In this document: in pieces, positions 1-9,128 of the stretch
Layout of the letters: every line of letters begins with the position of its first letter
Numbering within the stretch: position 1 is the first letter of the stretch
Source: Streptomyces netropsis
Lineage (GTDB): Bacteria; Actinomycetota; Actinomycetes; Streptomycetales; Streptomycetaceae
NCBI RefSeq assembly: GCF_014203545.1
Contig: NZ_JACHJG010000003.1
Span: 496,001-560,000, forward strand
Direction of reading: 5' to 3'
DNA length: 64,000 nt
Position numbers and translations under genes: made by a program
The notes under the pieces: generated by a model
Told to the model about the DNA's origin: nothing
Databases searched by the model: none
The model's input: the letters and a program-made list of their open reading frames with translations, nothing else

Positions 1-645
1 CGGCGCGAGGCACGGCTGCGGGCGGTCGAGATGCTGAAGCGGGTCGGCATCCCCAACCCCGCACTGCGCGTGGACGATTACCCGCACCAGTTCTCCGGCG
101 GCATGCGACAGCGCGCGATGATCGCGATGGCGCTGGTCTGCGACCCTCAGCTGCTGATCGCCGACGAGCCGACGACCGCCCTGGACGTGACCGTGCAGGC
201 GCAGATCCTCGATCTGCTCAAGGACCTCCAGCAGCAGACCGGTTCGGCGATCATCCTCATCACCCACGACCTCGGTGTCGTCGCCCACACCGTCGACGAG
301 CTGCTGGTGATGTACGCGGGGCGGGCCGTCGAGCGCGGCACGGTCCGCGAGGTGCTGGGCGCGCCGCGGCACCCGTACACCTGGGGGCTGCTGGGCTCGA
401 TGCCCCGGCTGACCTCGGACGTCGAGGAGCCGCTGAGCCCGATCCCGGGCGCGCCGCCGAGCCTGCTGGCCCCGCCGCCGGGCTGTCCCTTCCATCCGCG
501 CTGCGCGTCGGTCGCGGCCGTCGGCGGTGACCGGTGCCGCACCGAGCGGCCGGAGCTGCCGGCGGGCCGGGGCGCGGCCTGTCATCTGACGCCCGAGCGA
601 CAGCGGGCCATCTTCGCCGGGCAGATCAAGCCCCGACTGCGCTGA
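1..645 (+). CDS. Dipeptide/oligopeptide ABC transporter ATP-binding protein, 5'-truncated (DppD/OppD type)
   Basis: The reading frame is open from base 1, so the gene begins upstream of the window; the Walker A half is missing. What remains shows the ABC signature FSGGMRQR, Walker [14 protein letters not shown] and the switch histidine in ITHDLG. The tail has the Cys-containing oligopeptide-transporter C-terminal extension (CPFHPRC). By family it energises uptake of small peptides or related solutes through an OppBC/DppBC channel. It ends 9 nt before the partner ATPase gene, whose ribosome site GAGGAG overlaps this stop, so the two are one operon. The substrate cannot be read from the sequence. 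Confidence 0.93.
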   Translation, partial: RREARLRAVEMLKRVGIPNPALRVDDYPHQFSGGMRQRAMIAMALVCDPQLLIADEPTTALDVTVQAQILDLLKDLQQQTGSAIILITHDLGVVAHTVDELLVMYAGRAVERGTVREVLGAPRHPYTWGLLGSMPRLTSDVEEPLSPIPGAPPSLLAPPPGCPFHPRCASVAAVGGDRCRTERPELPAGRGAACHLTPERQRAIFAGQIKPRLR

Positions 646-654
646 GGAGCCACC

Positions 655-1821
655 ATGAGCGACAAGGTTTCGCTGCCCGCGCCGCGCGAGGCGGCCCCGG
701 ACGGGGCCCGGGGCGAGCCCCTGCTCGTCGCCGAGGGGCTGACCAAGCACTTTCCGATCACGGGCGGCTTCCCGGTGAAGCGGCGGATCGGGGCCGTGCA
801 GGCCGTGGACGGCCTCGATCTGACCGTACGGGCCGGGGAGAGCTTCGGGCTGGTGGGCGAGTCCGGCTGCGGCAAGTCCACCACCGGGCGGCTGCTGACC
901 CGGCTGCTGGAGCCGACCGCCGGGCGGATCGTCTACCGGGGACGGGACATCACGCACGCGGGGCGCAGGGAGTTGGCGCCGTTCCGCGCCGAGATCCAGA
1001 TGATCTTCCAGGATCCGTACGCCTCGCTCAACCCGCGGCACACCGTGGGGAAGATCGTCTCCGGACCGATGGAGATCAACGGCATCGACCCGCCGGGCGG
1101 CCGGGAGGCGCGGGTGCGCGAGCTGCTGGAGACCGTGGGGCTGAGCCCCGAGCACTACAACCGCTTTCCGCACGAGTTCTCCGGCGGCCAGCGCCAGCGC
1201 ATCGGCGTCGCCCGCGCGCTCGCCCTCGAACCCAAGCTGATCGTCGCCGACGAGCCGGTCTCCGCGCTCGACGTCTCCATCCAGGCCCAGGTCGTCAATC
1301 TGCTCCGGGACGTGCAGCGCGAGTTGGGCATCGCGTTCGTCTTCATCGCGCACGACCTGGCCGTCGTACGGCACTTCTCGCAGCGTGTCGCCGTGATGTA
1401 CCTCGGGAAGATCGTCGAGGTCGGCGACCGGGACGACATCTACCGCCGTCCGCGCCATCCCTACACCCACGCCCTGCTCTCCGCCGTGCCCGAGGCCGCG
1501 GACCTGATGGACACCCCGGCCGGAGGTGACGGCTCCGCGCGGGCGAGCCGTGAGCGGATCCGGCTCGCGGGCGACGTGCCGTCCCCGATCCGGCCGCCGT
1601 CCGGCTGCCGGTTCCGTACGCGGTGCTGGAAGGCGCGGGAGGAGTGCGCCACCGAGGAACCGCCCCTGCTGCGCGCCGAGGGCAGCGGGCCGGGCCATCT
1701 GTCCGCGTGCCACTTTCCGGAGCCGCCCACGGTGGAGCGGACGACCGAGGTCATTCTCGATCCGGCCCTGCGCGCGGCGGAGGGGCATACGGAATCCCAG
1801 CCGCCGAACCATGCACAGTAA
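655..1821 (+). CDS. Dipeptide/oligopeptide ABC transporter ATP-binding protein (DppF/OppF type)
   Basis: This 388-aa protein carries a complete ABC ATPase: Walker [10 protein letters not shown] near residue 70, signature FSGGQRQRI near 180, Walker [14 protein letters not shown] and the switch region [10 protein letters not shown]-terminal extension has the RFRTRCWKA cysteine motif usual for DppF/OppF. It is the second nucleotide-binding subunit of the importer that enters from the left edge. The ATG at 655 has GAGGAG 6 nt upstream. The tail beyond about residue 300 is longer than in the DppF paralogue at 3500-4561. The RiPP-like precursor gene starts 103 nt downstream; I see no evidence that this importer handles that peptide. 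Confidence 0.95.
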   Translation: MSDKVSLPAPREAAPDGARGEPLLVAEGLTKHFPITGGFPVKRRIGAVQAVDGLDLTVRAGESFGLVGESGCGKSTTGRLLTRLLEPTAGRIVYRGRDITHAGRRELAPFRAEIQMIFQDPYASLNPRHTVGKIVSGPMEINGIDPPGGREARVRELLETVGLSPEHYNRFPHEFSGGQRQRIGVARALALEPKLIVADEPVSALDVSIQAQVVNLLRDVQRELGIAFVFIAHDLAVVRHFSQRVAVMYLGKIVEVGDRDDIYRRPRHPYTHALLSAVPEAADLMDTPAGGDGSARASRERIRLAGDVPSPIRPPSGCRFRTRCWKAREECATEEPPLLRAEGSGPGHLSACHFPEPPTVERTTEVILDPALRAAEGHTESQPPNHAQ

Positions 1822-1834
1822 ATTCTGTCAACTC

Positions 1835-1863
1835 TTGTGATTGCAGGGGCACATGCCTACTGT
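1835..1863 (+). promoter_or_regulatory. Candidate promoter for the precursor peptide gene
   Basis: TTGTGA at 1835-1840 and TACTGT at 1858-1863 are separated by exactly 17 nt. This suggests a housekeeping-type promoter with a start point near 1870, giving a leader of about 55 nt. The repeat CTGTCAACTC/CTGTCAATTC (1825-1834 and 1860-1869) overlaps both elements. Inferred by pattern only. Confidence 0.4.
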
Positions 1864-1909
1864 CAATTCCACGCGACGCGGTAATCACACCGCGGGCGGA
1901 CCTGACGAG

Positions 1910-1917
1910 AAGGAGGT
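1910..1917 (+). promoter_or_regulatory. Strong Shine-Dalgarno of the 27-aa precursor gene
   Basis: AAGGAGGT is a near-perfect complement of the 16S 3' end and lies 7 nt before the ATG at 1925. It is the main reason to treat this very short frame as a real, highly translated gene. Confidence 0.8.
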
Positions 1918-1924
1918 GTTTGCC

Positions 1925-2008
1925 ATGCGCAAGATGATCCTGACCGGTGCGCTTTTCGCCCGGCTGACTCGCAAGGACCGACTCACCCTGCCGTACTCGT
2001 ACTACTAA
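1925..2008 (+). CDS. Candidate RiPP precursor peptide, 27 aa, cittilin-like, C-terminal PYSYY
   Basis: This short frame encodes 27 residues starting MRKMILTGALFARLTRKDR and ending LTLPYSYY, then TAA at 2006-2008. It has an exceptional ribosome site and is followed by a cytochrome P450 gene. From memory of the literature, the myxobacterial cittilin precursor is of about this length and ends in the core YIYY, which a P450 cross-links through biaryl and aryl-ether bonds; removal of the leader is attributed to a prolyl endopeptidase. Here the core would be Y24-S25-Y26-Y27 directly after P23, so the tyrosine spacing is kept and Ile is replaced by Ser. The leader is basic with a hydrophobic stretch (MILTGALFA). 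No methyltransferase is adjacent, so an unmethylated product is likely. Function is inferred from position, length and the C-terminal motif. Confidence 0.72.
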   Translation: MRKMILTGALFARLTRKDRLTLPYSYY

Positions 2009-2028
2009 ACCGGCACGGTGACGCACCC

Positions 2029-2058
2029 GGTGGCCGCGGCAGCGATGCCGCGGCCACC
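2029..2058 (+). terminator. Intercistronic hairpin between precursor and P450 genes
   Basis: GGTGGCCGCGGCA (2029-2041) pairs perfectly with TGCCGCGGCCACC (2046-2058) around the loop GCGA. It starts 20 nt after the precursor stop. A partial terminator or 3' stabiliser here would give much more precursor mRNA than P450 mRNA, as often seen in RiPP operons. There is no clear T-run, so attenuation is inferred. Confidence 0.6.
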
Positions 2059-2176
2059 GTCGTTCCCCCGCCCCCGCGTTGCCGCCTCCCGGACGCGTTC
2101 AGTCCGCATTCCGCGGCATTCCGGCCCCCGTTCAACTGCATGAACCCCTGCCCGTACGAACCCCTGCGAGGCATCC

Positions 2177-3499
2177 GTGACCGCCGCCGCCCGCCCGCGC
2201 ACCGATCTTCCCGGCCCGTCCGGGGACAAGTACCTGGGCAATCTGCACGCGTTCAGCACCGACCCGCTCGGCTTTCTGACCGCTTGCTCCCGGAATTACG
2301 GCGACGTGGTGCGGCTCGGCGCGAACAATGTGCTGCTGACCTCCCCCGGTGACGTCGAGAAAATGCTCGTCGACCGGAATGCGAAATTCTCCAAGGCCAG
2401 CGCCGACACCCGGCGCGGCTCGCGACGGCAGGGTTTTCCCCGCTCGACCATGAACAGCGACGGCGCCGAGTGGCACGCCAAACGGCACCGGATGCAGCCC
2501 GCGTTCGGCCGGTCCCTGGCCACGAAGGCCGCCGAGATCGTCGACGCGCAGGGCGAGCGGATGCTCGCCCCCTGGCGGCCCGGCCAGGCCCGCGACCTCC
2601 AGGACGACGTGTCCGTCCTGACCCTGCGGCTGGTCACCTCGCTGATGTTCGGCGACGAGTTCAGCGACGCGGACACCGCCGAGGTGGCCCGGCTGGTCGC
2701 GCCCATCATGGACCTCTCCACCTCACCGGTGCTGCTGCCCGAGTGGGTGCCCACCCTCCGCAAGCTCCGCATCCGCCGCTCGATGCGCCGCGTCGACCGC
2801 ACCCTGCACGCCCTCGCCGCCTCGCCCGCCGCCGCGGATCCGCAGCGCGCCCCCGTGCTGCACGCCCTCGTGCACGGCGACCCGGCCCCCTCACGCGACG
2901 AACTCCGCGACGAGCTCGCCACATTGATCATGGCCGGCTTCGAGACGACCAACGACTCCGTCGTCTGGGCGAGCGTGCTGCTCGCCCAGCACCCCGAGGC
3001 CGCCGAGCGGGTCCGGGCCGAGGCCGAGGCGGCCTTCGCCGGCACCCCGGCCGGGCTCGCGCGGATGGAGGCCCTGTCGTACACGAACGCCGTGGTCCGC
3101 GAGGCCCTGCGGCTGTACTCGCCGGTCTGGCTCACCAGCCGCGACGCCACCGAGGACATGGAGTTCGGCGGCTACCTCATACCGGCCGGCACCACGGTCA
3201 CCGTCAGCCAGTGGGTCAACCACCGCGACCCCCGCTACTGGGAGGACGCCGAGGAGTTCCGCCCCGAGCGCTGGCTCGGCAACGGGCCCAAGGCCGTACC
3301 GCGCGGCTCGTACTTCCCCTTCGGCCTCGGCCCCCGGGTCTGTATCGGCGCCGCCGTCGCGACCACCGAGACCGTGCACATCGTCGCCGACATCTGGCGC
3401 CGCTACCGGCTGGAGCTGATCCGCCCCGAGCGCATCACCCCCCGCCCGGCCCTCGCCCTCCAGCCGATGGGCGTGGAGGTCGTGCCGCGCGCCTGGTGA
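2177..3499 (+). CDS. Cytochrome P450, probable tyrosine cross-linking enzyme of the adjacent RiPP
   Basis: This 440-aa soluble P450 has the I-helix motif AGFETT (residues 253-258), K-helix ExxR at E309-R312, and the haem loop FGLGPRVCIG with the proximal cysteine at C389. No N-terminal membrane anchor is present. The start is GTG at 2177 with only a weak GCGAGG ribosome site. It follows the 27-aa precursor by 168 nt, with a hairpin between them, and ends exactly against the convergent dppF stop at 3500. P450s paired with tiny Tyr-rich precursors form C-C or C-O bonds between aromatic side chains; that role is inferred here. Redox partners are not encoded nearby. The P450 assignment is certain, the RiPP role likely but unproven. 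Confidence 0.93.
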   Translation: MTAAARPRTDLPGPSGDKYLGNLHAFSTDPLGFLTACSRNYGDVVRLGANNVLLTSPGDVEKMLVDRNAKFSKASADTRRGSRRQGFPRSTMNSDGAEWHAKRHRMQPAFGRSLATKAAEIVDAQGERMLAPWRPGQARDLQDDVSVLTLRLVTSLMFGDEFSDADTAEVARLVAPIMDLSTSPVLLPEWVPTLRKLRIRRSMRRVDRTLHALAASPAAADPQRAPVLHALVHGDPAPSRDELRDELATLIMAGFETTNDSVVWASVLLAQHPEAAERVRAEAEAAFAGTPAGLARMEALSYTNAVVREALRLYSPVWLTSRDATEDMEFGGYLIPAGTTVTVSQWVNHRDPRYWEDAEEFRPERWLGNGPKAVPRGSYFPFGLGPRVCIGAAVATTETVHIVADIWRRYRLELIRPERITPRPALALQPMGVEVVPRAW

Positions 3500-4561
3500 T
3501 CAGGTGTCGTCCGGGTCCTCGGTGCCCTCCGGCGGCACGACCCGGCGCTCCTCCGCGAAGTGACAGGCCGACGGGTGCGCGGGCGGGCCGCCCTCCTTCC
3601 GGAACCACTCCGGCACCGCCAGCTCCGGCACCTCCACCACGCACCGTTCCTGCGCCTTCCAGCAGCGGGTGCGGAAGCGGCAGCCCGACGGCGGATGCGC
3701 CGGCGAGGGCACGTCCCCCGACAGCAGGATCCGCTCCCGCCGCGCCCGCGCCGCCGGGTCCGGCATGGGCACGGCGGACAGCAGCGCCTGGGTGTAGGGG
3801 TGCGTCGGGTGCTGGTAGATCTGGGCTTCCGTGCCGATCTCGGCGAGCCGCCCGAGGTACATCACCGCGACCCGGTCGGAGATGTGCCGCACCACGGACA
3901 GGTCGTGCGCGATGAAGACGTAGGACAGCTCGAACTCGTCCTGGAGCCTCTCCAGCAGATTGACCACCTGCGCCTGCACCGACACGTCCAGCGCCGAGAC
4001 GGGCTCGTCGCAGATGATGATCTCCGGGTTGAGCGCGAGGCCGCGCGCGATGCCGATGCGCTGACGCTGACCGCCGGAGAACTGGTGCGGGTACCGGTTG
4101 ATGTACTCCGGGTTGAGCCCCACCACGTCCAGCAGGTCCTGGACCTTCCGCCGCCGGTCGCCCTTCGGCGCCACCTCGGGGTGGATCGCGTAGGGCTCCC
4201 CGACGATGTCCCCGACCGTCATCCGGGGGTTGAGCGAGGTGTACGGGTCCTGGAAGACCATCTGGATGTTGCGACGCACGGCCTTCAGCGCCTTGCCCGA
4301 CAGATCGGCGATGTCCTCGCCCTTGTACAGGATCCGCCCGGCCGTCGGCCGCTCCAGGTTGACCAGCATCTTCGCGACCGTCGACTTGCCGCAGCCGGAC
4401 TCCCCCACGATGCCCAGCGTCTCGCCCCGCCGCAGCTCGAAGGAGACCCCGTCGACCGCCCGGACCGCGCCCACCTGCTTACGGAAGACGATCCCCCGGG
4501 TCAGCGGGTAGTGCTTGACGAGGTCCCGTACCTCCAGAATCTCCTCGCCTTCAGCTCTCAT
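3500..4561 (-). CDS. dppF: Dipeptide ABC transporter ATP-binding protein DppF, operon 1
   Basis: This 353-aa ATPase shows Walker [10 protein letters not shown], signature FSGGQRQRI, Walker [14 protein letters not shown] and the C-terminal [13 protein letters not shown] motif of DppF/OppF. It is the last gene of a five-gene minus-strand operon (SBP, two permeases, two ATPases) and overlaps the preceding ATPase gene by 11 nt. Its closest relative in the window is the DppF at 24629-25804, with long identical stretches, indicating operon duplication. Its stop abuts the P450 stop with no spacer, so the genes converge without room for a separate terminator. Confidence 0.95.
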   Translation of the reverse strand: MRAEGEEILEVRDLVKHYPLTRGIVFRKQVGAVRAVDGVSFELRRGETLGIVGESGCGKSTVAKMLVNLERPTAGRILYKGEDIADLSGKALKAVRRNIQMVFQDPYTSLNPRMTVGDIVGEPYAIHPEVAPKGDRRRKVQDLLDVVGLNPEYINRYPHQFSGGQRQRIGIARGLALNPEIIICDEPVSALDVSVQAQVVNLLERLQDEFELSYVFIAHDLSVVRHISDRVAVMYLGRLAEIGTEAQIYQHPTHPYTQALLSAVPMPDPAARARRERILLSGDVPSPAHPPSGCRFRTRCWKAQERCVVEVPELAVPEWFRKEGGPPAHPSACHFAEERRVVPPEGTEDPDDT

Positions 4562-5549
4562 CGAGGGTGTCCTTCCAGAAGTGACAGGCGCTGGCCCGGC
4601 CCGGGGCCACGGTGAACAGCGGCGGCCGGTCCGTACGGCAGATGTCCTGGGCGCGGGGACAGCGCGGATTGAACGGGCAGCCGGGCGGGATGTCGGTCAG
4701 GCTGGGCGGCAGGCCCTTGATCGCGTAGAGCGCGCGGCCCTTCTGGTCCAGGCGCGGGATGGAGTCCAGCAGGCCACGGGTGTACGGGTGCGCGGGCGCC
4801 GCGTACAGCTCGTGGACGGGTGCGGTCTCGACGATCCGGCCCGCGTACATCACCGCGATGCGGTCGGCGACGTCCGCGACCACGCCCAGGTCGTGGGTGA
4901 TGAGGATCAGACCCATGTTGTACTCGCGCTGGAGCTCCGCGAGCAGATCCATGACCTGCGCCTGCACCGTCACGTCCAGGGCCGTCGTCGGCTCGTCCGC
5001 GATGATCAGGTCCGGCTCCAGGGCCAGCGCCATCGCGATCATGATGCGCTGGCGCATACCGCCCGAGAACTGGTGCGGATAGTCCCGCAGCCGCTCCTGC
5101 GCCGCCGGGATCCGCACCCGGTCCATCAGCTGCGCGGCCCGCGCGCGGGCGTCCTTGCGGGTCATCCCCTGGTGCACCACGTACATCTCGGCGAGCTGCG
5201 CGCCCACGGTCATCACGGGGTTCAGGGACGACAGCGCGTCCTGGAAGATCATCGCGATCTTCGCGCCGCGGAGTCTGCGCCGGGACTCGGCTCCCATCGT
5301 CAGCAGGTCCTCGCCCCGGAAGAGCACCTCGCCGCCGGTGACGAACCCCGGCGGCGAGTCGAGGATCCCCATCACCGCCTGGGCGGTCACCGACTTGCCC
5401 GACCCCGACTCACCGAGCACGGCCAGCGTCTCGCCCGCCGCCACGCTGTACGTCACGCCGTTGACCGCCTTGGCCACCCCGTCCCGGGTGCGGAACTCCA
5501 CCCGCAGATCGCGCACGTCCAGCAGGTTCTTCGTCTGCTGCTGATCCAT
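4551..5549 (-). CDS. dppD: Dipeptide ABC transporter ATP-binding protein DppD, operon 1
   Basis: The 332-aa product starts [19 protein letters not shown] and has Walker A GESGSGKS, signature FSGGMRQRI, Walker [14 protein letters not shown], and the [14 protein letters not shown] tail. It powers peptide import with DppF. The ATG at 5549 has GGAG 7 nt upstream; an in-frame ATG at 5561, just after the permease stop, is an alternative. The frame stays open far upstream across the permease gene, but that part is antisense-like composition and not this gene. It is translationally linked to the next ATPase gene through an 11-nt overlap. Confidence 0.93.
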   Translation of the reverse strand: MDQQQTKNLLDVRDLRVEFRTRDGVAKAVNGVTYSVAAGETLAVLGESGSGKSVTAQAVMGILDSPPGFVTGGEVLFRGEDLLTMGAESRRRLRGAKIAMIFQDALSSLNPVMTVGAQLAEMYVVHQGMTRKDARARAAQLMDRVRIPAAQERLRDYPHQFSGGMRQRIMIAMALALEPDLIIADEPTTALDVTVQAQVMDLLAELQREYNMGLILITHDLGVVADVADRIAVMYAGRIVETAPVHELYAAPAHPYTRGLLDSIPRLDQKGRALYAIKGLPPSLTDIPPGCPFNPRCPRAQDICRTDRPPLFTVAPGRASACHFWKDTLDES

Positions 5550-5572
5550 CCGTCGCTCCATCCCGCCGGGCC

Positions 5573-6550
5573 TCAGCGCAACTTGGGGTCGAGGGCGTCG
5601 CGCACCGCGTCGCCGAGCATGATGAACGCGAGCACCGTGACGCTCAGCGCACCCGCCGGCCACAGCAGCATGTGCGGGGCGTTGCGGATCTGGGTGGAGG
5701 CGTTGGAGATGTCGATCCCCCAGGAAACGGTGGGGGGTTTGAGGCCGACGCCCAGGAACGACAGCGTCGCCTCCAGGGCGATGTACGTCCCCAGCGCGAT
5801 GGTCGCCACGACGATGACCGGCGCCACCGCGTTGGGCGCGATGTGCCGCAGCAGCATCCGCCCGCTGCCGGCCCCGAGCGCCCGCGCCGCCTGGACGTAG
5901 TCGTGCTGCTTGGCCGTGACCACCGAGCCGCGCGCGATCCGGGAGATCTGCGGCCAGCCCAGCAGCACGATGAAGCCGACCACCGGCCACACCGAGCCGC
6001 TGGTGACCACGGAGAGGAAGACCAGCCCGCCGAGGATGATCGGGATGCCGAAGAAGATGTCGGCGACCCGGGACAGCATCCCGTCCCACCAGCTCCCGAA
6101 GAACCCGGCCAGCCCGCCCAGCACACTGCCGAGCAGCGCCGCCCCGGTCGTGGCGCAGACGCCGACGGCGATCGAGGCGCGCGCGCCGTAGACCGTGCGG
6201 GTGTAGACGTCGCAGCCCTGGGTGTCGAAGCCGAAGGGGTGGCCGGGCTGGGAGCCCTGGCCCGCCTTGGCCAGGTTGCAGCTCAGGGGGTTGCCGCTCG
6301 CGATGAGGCCGGGCCGGATCGCGATCAGCACGAGGAAGAGGATGACCAGCCCGGAGACGAGGAAGACGGGGTTGCGCCGTAGGTCGTGCCAGGCGTCGGA
6401 CCACAGGCTGCGGGGCTTGCCGTCGGCGCCGCCGGGGGGCGGCTCCTTCTCCAGCGACTCGCCCTCGCTGGTGGCGAGGGTCGACGCGCCGCCGTCGCCG
6501 GGGGTGATGGTGGCTTGGGGATCGAGCTTCGGGTCGAAGGGGTCAGGCAT
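5573..6550 (-). CDS. dppC: Dipeptide ABC transporter permease DppC, operon 1
   Basis: This 325-aa inner-membrane permease has a cytoplasmic N-terminal extension of about 70 residues and a first TM segment (VFLVSGLVILFLVLIAI). A large extracytoplasmic loop and a cluster of TM segments follow. The EAA-type coupling loop reads like EAxxxGAGxxRxxxRHIxPN. It ends DAVRDALDPKLR, the usual DppC C-terminus. It overlaps the DppB gene by 8 nt, so the two channel subunits are translationally coupled. It is closely similar to the DppC at 26869-27828. Confidence 0.94.
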   Translation of the reverse strand: MPDPFDPKLDPQATITPGDGGASTLATSEGESLEKEPPPGGADGKPRSLWSDAWHDLRRNPVFLVSGLVILFLVLIAIRPGLIASGNPLSCNLAKAGQGSQPGHPFGFDTQGCDVYTRTVYGARASIAVGVCATTGAALLGSVLGGLAGFFGSWWDGMLSRVADIFFGIPIILGGLVFLSVVTSGSVWPVVGFIVLLGWPQISRIARGSVVTAKQHDYVQAARALGAGSGRMLLRHIAPNAVAPVIVVATIALGTYIALEATLSFLGVGLKPPTVSWGIDISNASTQIRNAPHMLLWPAGALSVTVLAFIMLGDAVRDALDPKLR

Positions 6551-7466
6551 AGCGGATCCTCGGGTCGAGCACGGCGTAGAGGAGGTCGACGAGCAGGTTC
6601 GCCAGCAGGAAGACGATGACCAGGACGGTCACGAAGCCGACGACGGTCGGCGAGTTCTGCCGCAGGATGCCCTGGTAGAGCTGGTAGCCGACGCCGTGGA
6701 TGTTGAAGATCCGCTCGGTGACGATGGCGCCGCCCATCAGCGCGCCGATGTCGGTGCCGATGAAGGTGACGACGGGGATCAGCGAGTTGCGCAGCAGGTG
6801 CCGGGTCACCACCCGGCGCCGGGACAGCCCCTTGGCCACGGCCGTACGGACGTAGTCGGCGCGGGAGTTCTCGGCGATGGACGTGCGCGTCAGGCGGGTG
6901 ACGTACGCGAGCGAGGTGAGGGCGAGCACCAGGCCCGGCAGGATCAGCTCGTCGAACGGCGCGGCCGGGGAGACGGACGGGGAGACCCACCCCCATTTCA
7001 CGCCCAGCAGGTACTGCAGCACATAGCCGCTGACGAAGGTGGGGATGGAGACGACGATCAGGGTGAGCAGCAGGACGGAGGTGTCCACCGAGCGCCCGCG
7101 CCGCAGCCCGCTGAGGACGCCGAGGGTGATCCCGACGAGGATCTCGAAGAGCAGCGCGACGATGGTCAGCCGCAAGGTCACCGGGAAGGCGCTCTTCATC
7201 AGCTCGGTGACCTGCTGGCCGTTGAAGGCGGTGCCGAAGTCACCGGTGAGGATCTGCCTCATGTAGTGCAGGTATTGCTTCCACAGCGGCTCGTCGAGGT
7301 AGAGGTCCTTGCGGATCCGCGCGGCGGTCGCGGGGTCGGGGGCCTTGTCGCCGAAGAGGGCGGCGATGGGGTCGCCGAGGGCGTAGACCATGAAGAAGAT
7401 CAGGAACGTGCTGCCGATGAACACCGGGATCATCTGGAGCAGCCGCCGGATCACATACCGTCCCAT
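6543..7466 (-). CDS. dppB: Dipeptide ABC transporter permease DppB, operon 1
   Basis: This 307-aa permease opens MGRYVIRRLLQMIPVFIGST, the typical DppB N-terminal TM. It has further TM segments, the coupling loop AKGLSRRRVVTRHLLRNS and the terminal VDLLYAVLDPRIRY. It forms the membrane channel with DppC. The ATG at 7466 has GGAG 8 nt upstream and lies 45 nt after the SBP stop. It is paralogous to 27821-28747. Confidence 0.94.
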   Translation of the reverse strand: MGRYVIRRLLQMIPVFIGSTFLIFFMVYALGDPIAALFGDKAPDPATAARIRKDLYLDEPLWKQYLHYMRQILTGDFGTAFNGQQVTELMKSAFPVTLRLTIVALLFEILVGITLGVLSGLRRGRSVDTSVLLLTLIVVSIPTFVSGYVLQYLLGVKWGWVSPSVSPAAPFDELILPGLVLALTSLAYVTRLTRTSIAENSRADYVRTAVAKGLSRRRVVTRHLLRNSLIPVVTFIGTDIGALMGGAIVTERIFNIHGVGYQLYQGILRQNSPTVVGFVTVLVIVFLLANLLVDLLYAVLDPRIRYA

Positions 7467-7511
7467 GGGGGCTCCGGGGGTTCGGTCGTCGGAAGGGGCT
7501 TCCGGGTACGG

Positions 7512-9128
7512 TCAGCCGACCTTGATCCGGTCGTAGACGGGCACGCTGAACGAATTGAGCATCACGTCGGAGAGGTTCGTGGAGTAGCCGGCGCTGCCGT
7601 TCTGGTACCAGAGCGGGATGGCCGGCATCTGCTCGGCGAGGATCTTCTCCGCGTCCTGGAACTTCCCGACCGCCTTGCTCTGGTCGCTCTCGGCGTTGGC
7701 CTCGTCGACGAGCTTGTCGAAGTCCGGGTCGCTGAACTTCCCGTAGTTGGAGGAGGCGTTCGAGTAGTAGAGCGGCTGGAGGAAGTTCTGGATCAGCGGG
7801 TAGTCCATCTGCCAGCCGGAGCGGAACATCCCGGTCATCCGGTGCTGGGAGATCTGGTTGCGGAAGTCCGCGAAGGTGCCGACGGGGTTGACGACGCACG
7901 CCTTGTCCATGCCGAGGGCGTTGTTGATGCTGTTGCAGACGGCGTCCATCCACACCCGGTGCGAGCCGGTGTCGACGTTGGAGGTGATGGTCACCTGCCC
8001 GCCGGGCAGTCCGCCGCCCTCCTGGATCAGCTTCTTGGCCTGCGCAGCGTCGAAGGTGCAGGCGTCACCGCACAGCCCCTCCTTGTAGCCGCCCTCGGCC
8101 TTCAGGACGGGCGAGGTCCAGTCCGTCGCCGGGGTGCGGGTCTTCTGGTAGATCTGCTCGGTGATCTCCTGGCGGTTGATCGCCATGGAGATGCCCTTGC
8201 GGACCTTGTCCATCCCGGCCTTGGACCACTTCGCGTCGTACATCGGGAAGACGACGGTCTGGATGATGCCGGCGGGCTGGTTGATGTACCGGTCGCCGAG
8301 GTCGTTCTTGACGTTCTTGAGCTGGGCGGCCGGGACGTCGTCGACGAGGTCGAGGTTGCCCGCCTGGAGGTCGGTGTAGGCGGTGTTGTTGTCGGTGTAG
8401 ACGCGCAGTTCGACGCCCTCGTTCTGCGCCTTGTCGTCGCCCGGGTAGCCCTCCCACTTCTTGAGGTTGAGGGCGGACCCCTTGGCGTACGAATCCACCA
8501 TGTACGGGCCGTTGCCGATCGGCTTCTTCAGCCAGTTGTCGTGGTCGTCGAAGAACGCCCGGGGCAGCGGGGAGAAGGCCTGGTAGCCGAGGGTCTGCGG
8601 CCAGGTGGAGAACTTCTGGGTGAGCTTGACGGTGAAGGTGCGGTCGTCCTTGACCACCAGTCCGGACATGGTCTTGGCCTTGGGCGAGCCGCTGTCCGGG
8701 TGGACCTCGTCGTAACCCTCGATGGTGGCGAAGAAGGGGGCGTTGTTCTGCTTGTTGTCGACGAAGGCCCCGTAATTCCATGCGTCGACGAAGGACTTGG
8801 CGGTCACCTTCTCGCCGTTGGAGAAGGTCCAGCCGTCCTTGAGGGTGATGGTGAAATTCTGCTGGTCCGACGTGTCGATCTTCTCGGCGAGCACGTCCTG
8901 GGCGGCGCCGGTCTTGGGGTCGTACTCCTTGAGTCCCCGGAAGATCATGGTCAGGACCTTGCCGCCCTGCACCTCATTGGTGTTCGCCGGCTCCAGCGGA
9001 TTCTGTGGATCCCCCCAGGAGGCCCGCACCACACCGGCCCCGCCACCGCCACCCCCGCCGCATCCCGACACCACGAGCGCGACCGCCGTCGCACAAACGG
9101 CCCACTTGGCGCGCGTGCCTCCACGCAT
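7512..9128 (-). CDS. dppA: Peptide-binding lipoprotein (SBP family 5, DppA type), operon 1
   Basis: The 538-aa product is a family-5 extracytoplasmic solute-binding protein. It has a lipoprotein signal of about 22 residues ending LVVSGC, with lipidation predicted at C23, and a Gly-rich spacer. The mature part contains family landmarks such as the WTFSNGEKVTAKSFVDAW stretch and an IGNGPYMVDS segment. It captures peptide or similar ligand outside the cell and delivers it to DppBC. As first gene of the operon it should define the promoter, which must lie within 9129-9523. The ligand is not predictable from sequence alone. Confidence 0.93.
   Translation of the reverse strand: MRGGTRAKWAVCATAVALVVSGCGGGGGGGAGVVRASWGDPQNPLEPANTNEVQGGKVLTMIFRGLKEYDPKTGAAQDVLAEKIDTSDQQNFTITLKDGWTFSNGEKVTAKSFVDAWNYGAFVDNKQNNAPFFATIEGYDEVHPDSGSPKAKTMSGLVVKDDRTFTVKLTQKFSTWPQTLGYQAFSPLPRAFFDDHDNWLKKPIGNGPYMVDSYAKGSALNLKKWEGYPGDDKAQNEGVELRVYTDNNTAYTDLQAGNLDLVDDVPAAQLKNVKNDLGDRYINQPAGIIQTVVFPMYDAKWSKAGMDKVRKGISMAINRQEITEQIYQKTRTPATDWTSPVLKAEGGYKEGLCGDACTFDAAQAKKLIQEGGGLPGGQVTITSNVDTGSHRVWMDAVCNSINNALGMDKACVVNPVGTFADFRNQISQHRMTGMFRSGWQMDYPLIQNFLQPLYYSNASSNYGKFSDPDFDKLVDEANAESDQSKAVGKFQDAEKILAEQMPAIPLWYQNGSAGYSTNLSDVMLNSFSVPVYDRIKVG

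Noticed and set aside
1-1821. The dpp/opp ATPases as exporter of the candidate RiPP
   Set aside because: They belong to the importer class with oligopeptide C-terminal extensions, have no export fusion, and end in a complete operon unit before the precursor promoter.
2140-2352. Alternative 70-codon frame overlapping the P450 5' end as a second precursor or a methyltransferase fragment
   Set aside because: Arg/Pro-rich out-of-frame shadow of the P450 gene without ribosome site or motif.
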